DNA of 13,710 bases from Clostridia bacterium (GTDB taxonomy: Bacteria > Bacillota > Clostridia > UBA1381). Every line of letters begins with the position of its first letter. Position 1 is the stretch's first letter. The translations under genes were made by a program, and so were the position numbers. Of this stretch, positions 6,378-13,710 are shown piece by piece. The DNA is taken from contig CAADSR010000320.1 in NCBI GenBank assembly GCA_900751685.1, positions 1 through 13,710 on the forward strand, written 5' to 3'. Under the pieces are notes generated by a model, which was given only the letters and a program-made list of their open reading frames with translations, was not told the DNA's origin and did no database searches.

Positions 6378-6682
6378 ATAAAGTACTAAATATGCTGGGG
6401 CTAGCAAAACGGGCAGGCAAAGTGGTGAGCGGTACATTTTTATGTACAAAAGCAATCAAGGACGGGTCTTCAAAATTGATTCTGATTGCACAGGATTGTT
6501 CTCCCGGCAGTAAAAAAGCGGTGATTGATTCCTGTAATTATTACAGTATTCCATTCATAGAATATGCGGATATGGAGCTGTTGGGAAAATTTACCGGAAA
6601 TGAATGCAGAGCGGTTGTTTCTGTAAATGACAGTAATTTTGCGAAAGCAATTTTAGATAAATACAGTGAGTCTAGTCACTAG
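6374..6682 (+). CDS. ylxQ: YlxQ-type L7Ae/L30e-family RNA-binding protein
   Basis: 102 residues from GTG 6374, overlapping the ylxR stop by 4 nt. The nearest strong binding site (GGAGG at 6356-6360) is 13 nt away, so translation probably depends on coupling with ylxR. The sequence matches the short bacterial L7Ae-like family: LNMLGLAKRAGKVVSG, KLILIAQDCSPGSKKAV, a cysteine-tyrosine stretch, then IPFIEY and LGKFTGNECRAVVSV. Related proteins bind kink-turn RNA; the cellular target of the YlxQ branch is not settled. A 44-nt gap follows before infB. Confidence 0.92.
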   Translation: MNKVLNMLGLAKRAGKVVSGTFLCTKAIKDGSSKLILIAQDCSPGSKKAVIDSCNYYSIPFIEYADMELLGKFTGNECRAVVSVNDSNFAKAILDKYSESSH

Positions 6683-6726
6683 GCAGAGAATGAGCTTTGC
6701 CATGAAGGAAAGGAAGGGTGATCCGA

Positions 6727-9177
6727 ATGCCAGAAACATCAACAATGAAAGTGCATGAGATTGCAAAAGATTTAAAACTGAGCAGTAAAGAAGTTATTTC
6801 AAAGCTGGCCGAATATGGCGTCGAGGTAAAAGGCCATATGAGTACATTAACAGAAGAACAAGCCAGTTTGGTTTTTGATATTTTTACAACTTCAAATAAA
6901 ATAGAGGAAACAGAATTGACAGAGCTTAGAGACCAGGCACAAAAGGCGCAAAAAGCGGCCGAGGAAAAAGCGGCAGCCGAAGCAAAGGCGGCAGCAGAGA
7001 AAGCCGCAGCAGAGAAGGCCGCGGCAGAAAAGGCGGCAGCAGAGAAAGCCGCTGCCGGAAAAGCTGCTATGGAAAAAGCGGCAGCCCAGAAGGCTGCTGA
7101 AGAAAAGGCTATAAAAGAACAAAAGAAAAAGAAAAAACAGCCAGCTCAAAAACAAAGCGGCACGAAGATCGATTTGGCAAGTGCCCGTGACACCAATGAT
7201 GAAGAAGCGATTGTTATCACGACAGAAGAACGCAAGCGCTATGTTGACACACGCCAATCTGTTGTGGAACTTGAAGCCATTGAAAGCCGTGAAAGAATAG
7301 AAGAGATGGTTCCGGAGAATATTAAAACCGATACCAAAAACCGCGGCAAGAAAAATAAAAGAAACCGTCAAAGACAGGAGCCGGAGCGGCAGAATGCAGC
7401 TTCCGCAAACAAAGCGCCGGAAATCAAGGAAGTAGAGATCCCGGATACGGTTACTGTGGGTGAATTCTCACAGCGGATCGGCAAGAGCGCAGCAGAGATT
7501 GTGAAGAAGCTAATGATGCTGGGCATTATGGCGACGATCACTCAATCCATTGATTTTGAAACGGCCAGCCTGATCGCAGACGATTTTGGTATCACAGTAA
7601 AGCGTGAGATCATTATGACAAAAGAAGATATCCTTCTTCAGGAAACCGAGCAGGAAGATAAAGAGGAAGACCTGGTTCCACGCCCACCGGTCGTTGTAGT
7701 CATGGGACACGTAGACCATGGTAAAACGTCCTTGCTTGACGCTATCCGTGACACCAGCGTGATCGATACGGAAGCCGGCGGTATCACCCAGCATATCGGT
7801 GCATATAGTGTCCGTCTCAATGACCGTGACATTACGTTCCTTGATACACCGGGTCACGAAGCGTTTACGACCATGCGTGCCCGCGGCGCCCAGGTGACAG
7901 ATGTTGCGATCCTGGTAGTAGCCGCAGACGATGGGATCATGCCGCAGACGATTGAAGCGATCAACCATGCCAAAGCGGCAGGGGTGACCGTAGTTGTTGC
8001 GATCAATAAGATCGATAAAGAAGGCGCGAACCCCGAGCGTGTGAAGCAAATGCTTGTAGAGCATGGCCTGGTTCCGGAAGAATGGGGCGGCGACACCGTT
8101 TGTGTTGAGATCTCAGCAAAGAAGCGGATCAATATTGACGGGCTGCTGGAAATGGTATTATTAGTTGCTGACATGAAAGAACTCAAAGCAAATCCGAACC
8201 GCAAAGCGAGCGGCGCGGTAATCGAAGCGCAAATTGATAAAGGCCGCGGCCCGGTCGCGACGGTATTGGTGCAGAATGGCACACTCCATGTGGGTGATTT
8301 CATTATTGCAGGAACCGCTGTAGGCCGTGTGCGTGCGATGGTGAATGATAAAGGCCGCCGGGTAAAGACTGCCGGCCCATCTGCTTCTGTAGAAGTATTG
8401 GGCTTGTCCGAAGCGCCTTCCGGCGGTGATCAGTTTGCGGTGGTTGAAAATGAAAAGCTTGCCCGTGATGTAGCAAGCCAGCGCCGTCAGGAACAGCAGG
8501 AAGACCGGTTCAATGCAGTTGTCAAGGTATCTTTGGATAACTTGTTCAGCCAAATTGATGAAGGCAATATGAAAGAGCTGGATGTTATTATCAAAGCAGA
8601 CGTACAGGGCTCTGTAGAAGCCGTGCGCCAATCCCTTGAAAAATTGTCCAACGAGCAGGTCCGTGTACGGGCCATCCACGGCGGTGTTGGTGCGATCAAC
8701 GAGTCTGATGTGATGCTTGCAAACGCTTCCAATGCGATCATTGTCGGGTTCAATGTCCGTCCGGATGCAGGTGCGTTATCAGCTGCCCAGACCCAGGATG
8801 TGGATATCCGGCTGTACCGGGTCATCTATCAGGCGATTGAAGAGATCGAAGCGGCAATGAAGGGTATGTTAGAGCCAGAATTTAAAGAAGTGGTCCATGG
8901 TTATGCGGATGTCCGCCAGACCTTTAAAGTGACCGGAGTTGGCACTATTGCAGGATGTTATGTTACTAGCGGTAAGATCATCCGTAATGCTGATATCCGC
9001 CTTGTAAGGGATGGCATTATCATCCATGAAGGAAAAATTGACAGCTTGAAGCGTTTCAAGGATGACGCCAAGGAAGTCCAGGAAAACTTTGAATGTGGAC
9101 TGGGCATTGAGAACTTCAATGACGTAAAGGACGGCGACACCATAGAATGCTTCACGATGGAAGAGATCCAAAGATAA
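6727..9177 (+). CDS. infB: Translation initiation factor IF-2
   Basis: 816 residues from ATG 6727, which has AGGAAGG at 6711-6717 upstream; the GTG at 6718 is too close to that site. IF-2 is the GTPase that places initiator tRNA on the 30S subunit and promotes subunit joining. An IF2_N module is at the N-terminus (KVHEIAKDLKLSSKEVISKL), followed by an Ala/Lys/Glu-rich helical linker with tandem KAAAE units, a basic stretch, and a second IF2_N module at about 235-295. The G domain has GHVDHGKT at 327-334, GGITQHIGAY (switch I), DTPGH at 373-377, NKID at 427-430 and SAKK. Domains II to IV follow and the C-terminus is intact (DTIECFTMEEIQ). It is in the canonical position between ylxQ and rbfA. 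Confidence 0.98.
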   Translation: MPETSTMKVHEIAKDLKLSSKEVISKLAEYGVEVKGHMSTLTEEQASLVFDIFTTSNKIEETELTELRDQAQKAQKAAEEKAAAEAKAAAEKAAAEKAAAEKAAAEKAAAGKAAMEKAAAQKAAEEKAIKEQKKKKKQPAQKQSGTKIDLASARDTNDEEAIVITTEERKRYVDTRQSVVELEAIESRERIEEMVPENIKTDTKNRGKKNKRNRQRQEPERQNAASANKAPEIKEVEIPDTVTVGEFSQRIGKSAAEIVKKLMMLGIMATITQSIDFETASLIADDFGITVKREIIMTKEDILLQETEQEDKEEDLVPRPPVVVVMGHVDHGKTSLLDAIRDTSVIDTEAGGITQHIGAYSVRLNDRDITFLDTPGHEAFTTMRARGAQVTDVAILVVAADDGIMPQTIEAINHAKAAGVTVVVAINKIDKEGANPERVKQMLVEHGLVPEEWGGDTVCVEISAKKRINIDGLLEMVLLVADMKELKANPNRKASGAVIEAQIDKGRGPVATVLVQNGTLHVGDFIIAGTAVGRVRAMVNDKGRRVKTAGPSASVEVLGLSEAPSGGDQFAVVENEKLARDVASQRRQEQQEDRFNAVVKVSLDNLFSQIDEGNMKELDVIIKADVQGSVEAVRQSLEKLSNEQVRVRAIHGGVGAINESDVMLANASNAIIVGFNVRPDAGALSAAQTQDVDIRLYRVIYQAIEEIEAAMKGMLEPEFKEVVHGYADVRQTFKVTGVGTIAGCYVTSGKIIRNADIRLVRDGIIIHEGKIDSLKRFKDDAKEVQENFECGLGIENFNDVKDGDTIECFTMEEIQR
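6985..7104 (+). repeat. Eight tandem 15-bp units within infB (K-A-A-A-E peptide repeat)
   Basis: Eight consecutive in-frame 15-bp units encode KAAAE or close variants (KAAAG, KAAME, KAAAQ, KAAEE). Codons vary between units (GCG, GCA, GCC, GCT; AAA, AAG), so the peptide is conserved better than the DNA. The tract would form a long charged alpha-helix joining the N-terminal module to the rest of IF-2. Such linkers vary in length between species. Confidence 0.85.
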
Positions 9178-9201
9178 TTCCTTTGGTGAAAGGAAAGCAT
9201 A

Positions 9202-9543
9202 ATGGCAAGAATAGATAAAATTAATGAAGAAGTACGGCGGGAGCTGGCAGAAGTCATCCGGGAGCTGAAAGACGCCCGGATCCCGATGATGACCAGTGTG
9301 GTTGCGGTTCATGTGACCAATGACCTGCGTTATGCGAAAGCATATATTTCGGTCATGGGCGATGAGCAAACGCAAAACAAAGCAATTGAAGGGCTCAAAA
9401 GCGCAGCGGGTTATATCCGCCGCGAAATTGGGCGGAAAATAGATTTAAGGTATACACCGGAATTTTTGTTTGAGCTGGACCATTCCATCGAATATGGAGC
9501 CCATATCAATCAATTAATCAAGGATGTAACGAAGGAAAAATAA
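9202..9543 (+). CDS. rbfA: 30S ribosome-binding factor RbfA
   Basis: 113 residues from ATG 9202, with AAAGGA at 9189-9194 upstream at good spacing. RbfA binds the 30S subunit near the 5' end of 16S rRNA and is needed for late maturation, especially in the cold. Family features are clear: MARIDKINEEVRRELAEVI at the start, the KH-like fold core SVVAVHVTNDLRYAKAYISVMG, and the tail segment LRYTPEFLFELDHSIEYGAHIN. Its length is typical. The stop codon abuts the ATG of the next gene with no gap. Confidence 0.96.
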   Translation: MARIDKINEEVRRELAEVIRELKDARIPMMTSVVAVHVTNDLRYAKAYISVMGDEQTQNKAIEGLKSAAGYIRREIGRKIDLRYTPEFLFELDHSIEYGAHINQLIKDVTKEK

Positions 9544-10524
9544 ATGGAAAAAGAATTGCAGGGAATTATAGAAGCATTTCAAAACGCAACCTCGGTTGCG
9601 GTGATCGCCCATGTCAACGAGGACCCGGACGCGCTAGGCAGCTGCTATGCGGCAGCTGCGGTGCTGCGCGGTCTAGGGAAAGAAGCGGTATGCTATGTGA
9701 GCGGCGAGCCGGAGCGGCGGCTGTCTTTTCTCGGGAAGGATTATGTGGTTTATCCGCCCCAGCAAACGCCTGTCCATGATGTATGCCTGTGCCTGGACTG
9801 TGGCGACGTGCAGCGCCTGGGAGAGCGCAAAGCGCTGTTTGACGCTGCCGCGGTAACGGTAAATATTGACCATCACTATACCAACCAGGGGTTTGCTCAG
9901 CTCAATTGGGTGGATGGCAGCGCTGCTGCGACAGCAGAAATGCTGGCAGATTTATTTCGTGAAATGAAAGTCACCTTGACGAGTGAGACCGCAACTTATT
10001 TGTTTGCGGCTATTTTGTCTGACACTGGTTGCTTTAAATATAGCAATGTGCGCCCTCAAACCTTGCGGACCGCAGCGGATCTGCTGGAATATGGGTTTGA
10101 TCATGCGGAGGTCGCAAGGCTGTTATTTGACACGTATACCTTGCCCCTGCTTTGCCTCAAAGCAGAATTGATGGAAAACATCCACTCCTATGCGGATGGA
10201 CGGATCCAGATGGTCTCAGTAGATGCGGCGATGCTGAAAAAGCATGGAGTGGCAGATGGAGAAGCTTCCAATCTGGTGGATATCCCACGCTGCATTGAAG
10301 GGGCCGAGATCGCCGTTTGCCTAAAGCAGAAGAAGGACGGGCAGATCCGTGTCAGCATGCGTTCCAATGGGGATGCAAACGTGGCCGAGATCGCTGCGCA
10401 ATTCGGTGGGGGCGGCCATGCCAGGGCAGCCGGCGGAACGGTCTGTGCCGATTCTTTGGAAGAGGCGGAAAAGCTATTATTACAGGCTTGTTTTATGGCG
10501 GTAGAAGGGGGAGAGATGGCATGA
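9544..10524 (+). CDS. nrnA: DHH/DHHA1 phosphoesterase, NrnA-like (oligoribonuclease/pAp or cyclic-dinucleotide phosphodiesterase)
   Basis: 326 residues, with AAGGA at 9532-9536 upstream. The metal-binding DHH motifs are complete: H23 with D27 and D29 in HVNEDPDALGS, D85 in LDCGD, D109-H110-H111, and D160 in ILSDTG. The C-terminal DHHA1 substrate domain ends with GGGGH at 288-292. Enzymes of this family degrade very short RNAs, 3'-phosphoadenosine 5'-phosphate or cyclic-di-AMP-derived pApA; which substrate dominates cannot be told. There is no PAS or GGDEF domain, so it is not GdpP-like. Motif I reads NEDPD where NPDGD is usual; the two aspartates are kept. It lies between rbfA and truB as in many Bacillota, and its stop overlaps the truB start (ATGA). 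Confidence 0.92.
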   Translation: MEKELQGIIEAFQNATSVAVIAHVNEDPDALGSCYAAAAVLRGLGKEAVCYVSGEPERRLSFLGKDYVVYPPQQTPVHDVCLCLDCGDVQRLGERKALFDAAAVTVNIDHHYTNQGFAQLNWVDGSAAATAEMLADLFREMKVTLTSETATYLFAAILSDTGCFKYSNVRPQTLRTAADLLEYGFDHAEVARLLFDTYTLPLLCLKAELMENIHSYADGRIQMVSVDAAMLKKHGVADGEASNLVDIPRCIEGAEIAVCLKQKKDGQIRVSMRSNGDANVAEIAAQFGGGGHARAAGGTVCADSLEEAEKLLLQACFMAVEGGEMA

Positions 10525-11399
10525 ACGGCATCCTGGTGTTGGATAAACCGTTAGGGAAAACATCCCATGATATGGTTTCCCTTTTGCGGCGTCTTACCCG
10601 GATCCGCCGGATCGGCCATACAGGGACGCTTGACCCGGAAGCAACGGGCGTGCTGCCTGTGTGTATCGGCATTGCCACAAAAGCGGCTGACCTTTTGACC
10701 TTCTCGGATAAAAAATACCGTGCAGAGCTGGTCCTTGGGATGACCACCGATACACTGGATGCGGAAGGGGAAGTCCTGACCGAGTGCCCGGTGCATTGCA
10801 CGGAGGAAGAGATCCGCAGGGCAGTCATGTCCTTTACCGGTGAGATCGAGCAGGTTCCACCCATGTATTCCGCGATAAAACAAAATGGAAAAAAACTCTA
10901 TGAGCTTGCCCGCAAGGGGATCACAGTGGAACGGAAAAAGAGGAAGGTACAGATCCTATCCATTGATATTTTAAAGATAGAGGATGTGCGGGTCACGATG
11001 GATGTACACTGCTCGAAAGGGACGTATATCCGTACCCTTTGTGAGGATATCGGCCTGCGCCTTGGCGTTGGAGCCTATATGAACCGGCTGCAGCGGCGTG
11101 GTACAGGGCGTTTTACCATAGAAGAAGCCCATTCGGTCCAGGAGGTATGCCGGCGGGCAGAGGAAGGGACACTGGAAGAGCTTCTAGTGCCTGTGGACTG
11201 CCTTTTTGAACAGGCTCCTGCATTGACAGTCAATGAGACGCAAAAGCAGCGGGTCGTAAACGGTGCGCGCCTTCCATGGGCAGGGCTGGAAGAGGGGCAG
11301 ACCTACCGGGTCTATGACGGGCAACAAAAATTTTTATGTCTTTCCCGTTTTGAGGACGGCGTTTTGAGATTGGAGAAGGCCTTTTGGCAAGGCGGATAG
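10521..11399 (+). CDS. truB: tRNA pseudouridine(55) synthase TruB
   Basis: 292 residues from ATG 10521, overlapping the nrnA stop, with GGGGGAG at 10507-10513 at a 7-nt spacing. The reading frame continues upstream, but that part is out-of-frame nrnA sequence. TruB converts U55 of the T-loop in tRNA to pseudouridine and also acts as a tRNA-folding chaperone. Motifs seen: GILVLDKPLGKTSHD, the catalytic Asp38 in GHTGTLDPEATGVLP, PPMYSAIKQNGKKLYELARKG, and CSKGTYIRTLCEDIG. The C-terminal region (about 230-292) is a PUA-like domain (VVNGARLPW). It is separated from ribF by 8 nt. Confidence 0.97.
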   Translation: MNGILVLDKPLGKTSHDMVSLLRRLTRIRRIGHTGTLDPEATGVLPVCIGIATKAADLLTFSDKKYRAELVLGMTTDTLDAEGEVLTECPVHCTEEEIRRAVMSFTGEIEQVPPMYSAIKQNGKKLYELARKGITVERKKRKVQILSIDILKIEDVRVTMDVHCSKGTYIRTLCEDIGLRLGVGAYMNRLQRRGTGRFTIEEAHSVQEVCRRAEEGTLEELLVPVDCLFEQAPALTVNETQKQRVVNGARLPWAGLEEGQTYRVYDGQQKFLCLSRFEDGVLRLEKAFWQGG

Positions 11400-11407
11400 G
11401 AGGAAGG

Positions 11408-12319
11408 ATGGAGCTGTTTCAGGCAGAAGAAAAAATTCCATATTCGTCAACCGTTGTTGCGCTGGGGAACTTCGACGGCTTGCATATCGCGCACATGAAG
11501 ATCATTCACCGTGCGATCGACCATGCACGCGCTACCGGTGCAAAAAGCGGTATTTTGTTATTTGAGGACCATTCGGAGTCGGTCATTGGGAACCGGGAGG
11601 TTTCACTGATCACGCCGAATGAAGCAAAGCTTGAGCTTTTGGCAAGAGAACATCCGGATTTTGTTTATTTGAAAAAATTCACACCGGAATTTATGCATTT
11701 GACGCCGCGGCAATTTGTAGGACGTTTGGTTGAGCGCCTTCATATCAAAGCGGTTTGTGTGGGATATGATTACCGGTTCGGCTACCGGGCGGAAGGGGAT
11801 GTAGAGGCCCTGCGGCGGCTGGGCGGAGAGTTTGGGTTTGAAGTGTTTGTAACAGAGGCTGTCCATTTAGAGGGGCATATCGTTTCGAGCACCTATATCC
11901 GAGAGTTGATCCACCGGGGGGAAATGCGCCGGGCAGAAGCCTTCTTGGGACGGCGTTTCTGTGTGGAGGGCAGAGTCGTCCATGGCTTGAAAAACGGCAG
12001 GAAGATGGGCTTCCCGACAGCAAATGTGGATTATGACCCATTTATGGCGATCCCTAAGGAAGGAGTCTATGCCGGGGTCAGCTATGTTGGAGGCGGGCGG
12101 TATAAGTCTGTTGTCAATGTGGGTAAGAACCCGACGTTTGATGCACAAAAAACAACGATCGAAAGCCATATTTTGGATTTTGACCAGGATATTTATGGGG
12201 AATATATCAGGATATCCTTTTGCGAACGGCTCAGGGGAGACCAGCGCTTTGATTCGATGCAGGCGTTGAGTGAACAGATCCGCAGGGACAAGGAAAGTGT
12301 CATGCAAATGGATCTGTAA
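11408..12319 (+). CDS. ribF: Bifunctional riboflavin kinase/FAD synthetase RibF
   Basis: 303 residues from ATG 11408, with AGGAGG at 11398-11403 overlapping the truB stop. The N-terminal FAD synthetase half has GNFDGLHIAH at 20-29, VGYDYRFG at 118-125 and SSTYIR at 160-165. The C-terminal riboflavin kinase half has GRKMGFPTAN at 197-206, GVYAGVSYVG, NVGKNPTF and the catalytic-site region TIESHILDF. It makes FMN from riboflavin, then FAD. The nucleotide-binding HxGH motif reads HIAH, a Gly-to-Ala change. With only 8 nt upstream there is no room for a separate FMN riboswitch, so expression follows the operon. Confidence 0.96.
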   Translation: MELFQAEEKIPYSSTVVALGNFDGLHIAHMKIIHRAIDHARATGAKSGILLFEDHSESVIGNREVSLITPNEAKLELLAREHPDFVYLKKFTPEFMHLTPRQFVGRLVERLHIKAVCVGYDYRFGYRAEGDVEALRRLGGEFGFEVFVTEAVHLEGHIVSSTYIRELIHRGEMRRAEAFLGRRFCVEGRVVHGLKNGRKMGFPTANVDYDPFMAIPKEGVYAGVSYVGGGRYKSVVNVGKNPTFDAQKTTIESHILDFDQDIYGEYIRISFCERLRGDQRFDSMQALSEQIRRDKESVMQMDL

Positions 12320-12339
12320 GCATGGAAAGGAAGAAAGAA

Positions 12340-13704
12340 ATGGGATTTACAAGTATTATATTAGCGGCCGGGATGGGCACCAGGATGAAATCAAAAATGC
12401 CAAAGGTGCTTCACCGTGTTTGCGGGAAGCCATTATGTAAGTGGGTGATCGACGCGTCCAAAGCGGCAGGCGCAGAACAGGTGGTAACCGTGGTCGGCCA
12501 TAAAGCGGAGCTGGTGCAATCCGTGCTGGACGGACAGACGGAATTTGCCCTGCAACGGGAGCAAAAGGGGACGGGCCATGCAGTGCAGCAGGTAAAGTCT
12601 TTTTTAGAAGGCTATATAGGCCATGTAGTGATTTTGAATGGGGACACCCCTCTTGTAACCGCTGACACGATTCAAAAAGCAATTACATACCACGAGGAAA
12701 AAGGAAACCGCATGACGGTGATTACTGCTGTTTTGGAGGATGCCACCGGCTATGGGCGCATTGTCCGGGATATCAGCGGTGATGTTTTGAAGATCGTGGA
12801 ACAAAAAGACGCCTCGGAACAGGAGCTTCAGATCCATGAGATCAATTCAGGCATGTACGTGTTCGATTCTACAGCCTTATTGTATGCTTTGGAGCAGCTG
12901 ACGCCCAATAATGCCCAGGGAGAGTATTATCTCACAGACACGCTGGAAATTTTATTGAGCATCGATAAAAAAGTCGGCGCTTATGTGATTGGGGATAACG
13001 ACGAGATCCGCGGGATCAATGACCGGGTGCAATTGGCAGAGGCGGAGAAAATCATGCAGCAGCGTATTTGCACCATGCATATGAAAAATGGCGTAACGGT
13101 CCGGGTTCCGGAATCTGTTGTCATTGAGGCGGATGTCTGTATTGGAACGGATACCGAAATCGGTAGCGGCACCGTATTGCGTGCAGGGACCCGTATCGGA
13201 AATGGATGCGTGATCGGGCCGAACTCCCAGCTGGAGCGGGCTATTTTACACGACGATGTGGAAGTCAACTGCTCGGTGATCGTAGATTCGGAAATCGAGC
13301 CGGAGACCCATGTGGGGCCGTTTGCTTATATCCGCCCGAATTGCCGCGTAGGCAAGGGCGTAAAGGTCGGAGACTTTGTAGAGCTTAAAAATGCGGTCAT
13401 TGATGACGGCACAAAGATCTCGCATTTAACCTATATCGGGGATGCTGATGTGGGCAAGAATGTCAATTTTGGCTGCGGGACCGTGACCGTTAATTATGAC
13501 GGTAAGAAAAAATACCGCACGGTCATTGGCGACCATGCCTTTATCGGCTGCAATACCAACCTGGTCTCCCCGGTCAAGGTAGAAGACCATGCCTATATTG
13601 CCGCCGGCTCCACTATTACAGAGGATGTTCCTGAAGCAAGCTTGGCGATCGCAAGGGCGCGGCAGGTCAACAAGGCCGGATGGAAGGATAAAAGAAGCGA
13701 ATAA
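12340..13704 (+). CDS. glmU: Bifunctional UDP-N-acetylglucosamine pyrophosphorylase/glucosamine-1-phosphate N-acetyltransferase GlmU
   Basis: 454 residues from ATG 12340; AAAGGA at 12326-12331 precedes it by 8 nt, whereas the in-frame ATG at 12322 has that site inside its codons. GlmU acetylates glucosamine-1-phosphate and uridylates the product to give UDP-GlcNAc for peptidoglycan and teichoic acid synthesis. The N-terminal Rossmann domain has LAAGMGTRMKSKMPK (8-22), QREQKGTGHAV, LNGDTPLV and INSGMYVF. The C-terminal left-handed beta-helix starts near 250 with hexapeptide repeats; His362 in ISHLTYIGD corresponds to the catalytic His363 of E. coli GlmU, followed by NYDGKKKYRTVIGD. Both halves are complete. 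The gene begins 20 nt after ribF, an unusual linkage for a gene often found near spoVG and prs in Bacillota. Confidence 0.97.
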   Translation: MGFTSIILAAGMGTRMKSKMPKVLHRVCGKPLCKWVIDASKAAGAEQVVTVVGHKAELVQSVLDGQTEFALQREQKGTGHAVQQVKSFLEGYIGHVVILNGDTPLVTADTIQKAITYHEEKGNRMTVITAVLEDATGYGRIVRDISGDVLKIVEQKDASEQELQIHEINSGMYVFDSTALLYALEQLTPNNAQGEYYLTDTLEILLSIDKKVGAYVIGDNDEIRGINDRVQLAEAEKIMQQRICTMHMKNGVTVRVPESVVIEADVCIGTDTEIGSGTVLRAGTRIGNGCVIGPNSQLERAILHDDVEVNCSVIVDSEIEPETHVGPFAYIRPNCRVGKGVKVGDFVELKNAVIDDGTKISHLTYIGDADVGKNVNFGCGTVTVNYDGKKKYRTVIGDHAFIGCNTNLVSPVKVEDHAYIAAGSTITEDVPEASLAIARARQVNKAGWKDKRSE

Positions 13705-13710
13705 AGAAGG
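13705..13710 (+). promoter_or_regulatory. Possible ribosome binding site of the next gene
   Basis: AGAAGG directly follows the glmU stop at the very end of the window. It suggests that another co-directional gene continues the operon, but no start codon is visible. It could equally be chance. Confidence 0.3.

Noticed and set aside
7510..8064. 184-codon open frame on the - strand opposite the IF-2 G domain
   Set aside because: The sense strand encodes invariant IF-2 motifs throughout, so the antisense frame is a by-product of codon use.
11400..11407. FMN riboswitch before ribF
   Set aside because: Only 8 nt separate truB and ribF, and nothing resembling the conserved RFN element is visible in the window.
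1..13710. Mobile element, CRISPR array, defence system, tRNA or rRNA
   Set aside because: No transposase, integrase, regularly spaced repeats, cloverleaf or rRNA-like sequence was seen on either strand. The genes are nearly all core housekeeping genes.

Overview
This window is an ordinary low-to-mid-GC Bacillota (Clostridia-like) chromosome segment. The case rests on gene content and signals: an LCP cell-wall ligase, a LacI regulator, the rimP-nusA-ylxR-ylxQ-infB-rbfA-nrnA-truB-ribF order, consensus sigma-A-type promoters, AGGAGG-like ribosome binding sites and frequent GTG starts. The genus cannot be fixed from sequence alone. Every gene reads on the + strand, and I see no frameshift, insertion sequence, tRNA, rRNA or CRISPR array.

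Layout. (1) Positions 2-1513 hold the 3' two-thirds or so of a glycoside hydrolase family 2 enzyme whose 5' end lies outside the window. (2) Positions 1514-1752 form an intergenic region with a strong promoter followed closely by a perfect 32-bp palindrome. It leads into a LacI-family regulator at 1753-2793, a plausible local regulator of the sugar-use gene before it. (3) Positions 2794-3095 are an AT-rich intergenic region ending in a consensus promoter for a membrane-anchored LytR-CpsA-Psr protein (3096-4430), which carries an unusually long Lys/Thr/Ser/Pro/Ala tail. (4) From a promoter at 4461-4489 runs a compact ten-gene block: rimP, nusA, ylxR (rnpM), ylxQ, infB, rbfA, nrnA, truB, ribF, glmU. 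Gaps are 0-44 nt and three junctions are 4-nt overlaps. The sequence ends 6 nt after glmU, in what looks like the next ribosome binding site.

How the genes work together. The block couples 30S ribosome maturation (RimP, RbfA), translation initiation (IF-2), transcription elongation and termination (NusA), tRNA modification (TruB), RNA-associated small proteins (YlxR, YlxQ), nano-RNA or cyclic-dinucleotide turnover (NrnA) and flavin cofactor synthesis (RibF). GlmU adds UDP-GlcNAc synthesis for the cell wall. Its presence directly after ribF, where rpsO and pnp often sit, is the least standard part of the layout. The LCP protein upstream also acts on the cell envelope.

Most of the window is core housekeeping sequence, and I did not find a convincing new biological system. 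The points most worth a second look are regulatory: the 11-bp hairpin in the rimP leader with an overlapping 24-codon reading frame, the 32-bp palindrome just downstream of the putative lacI promoter, and the glmU placement.
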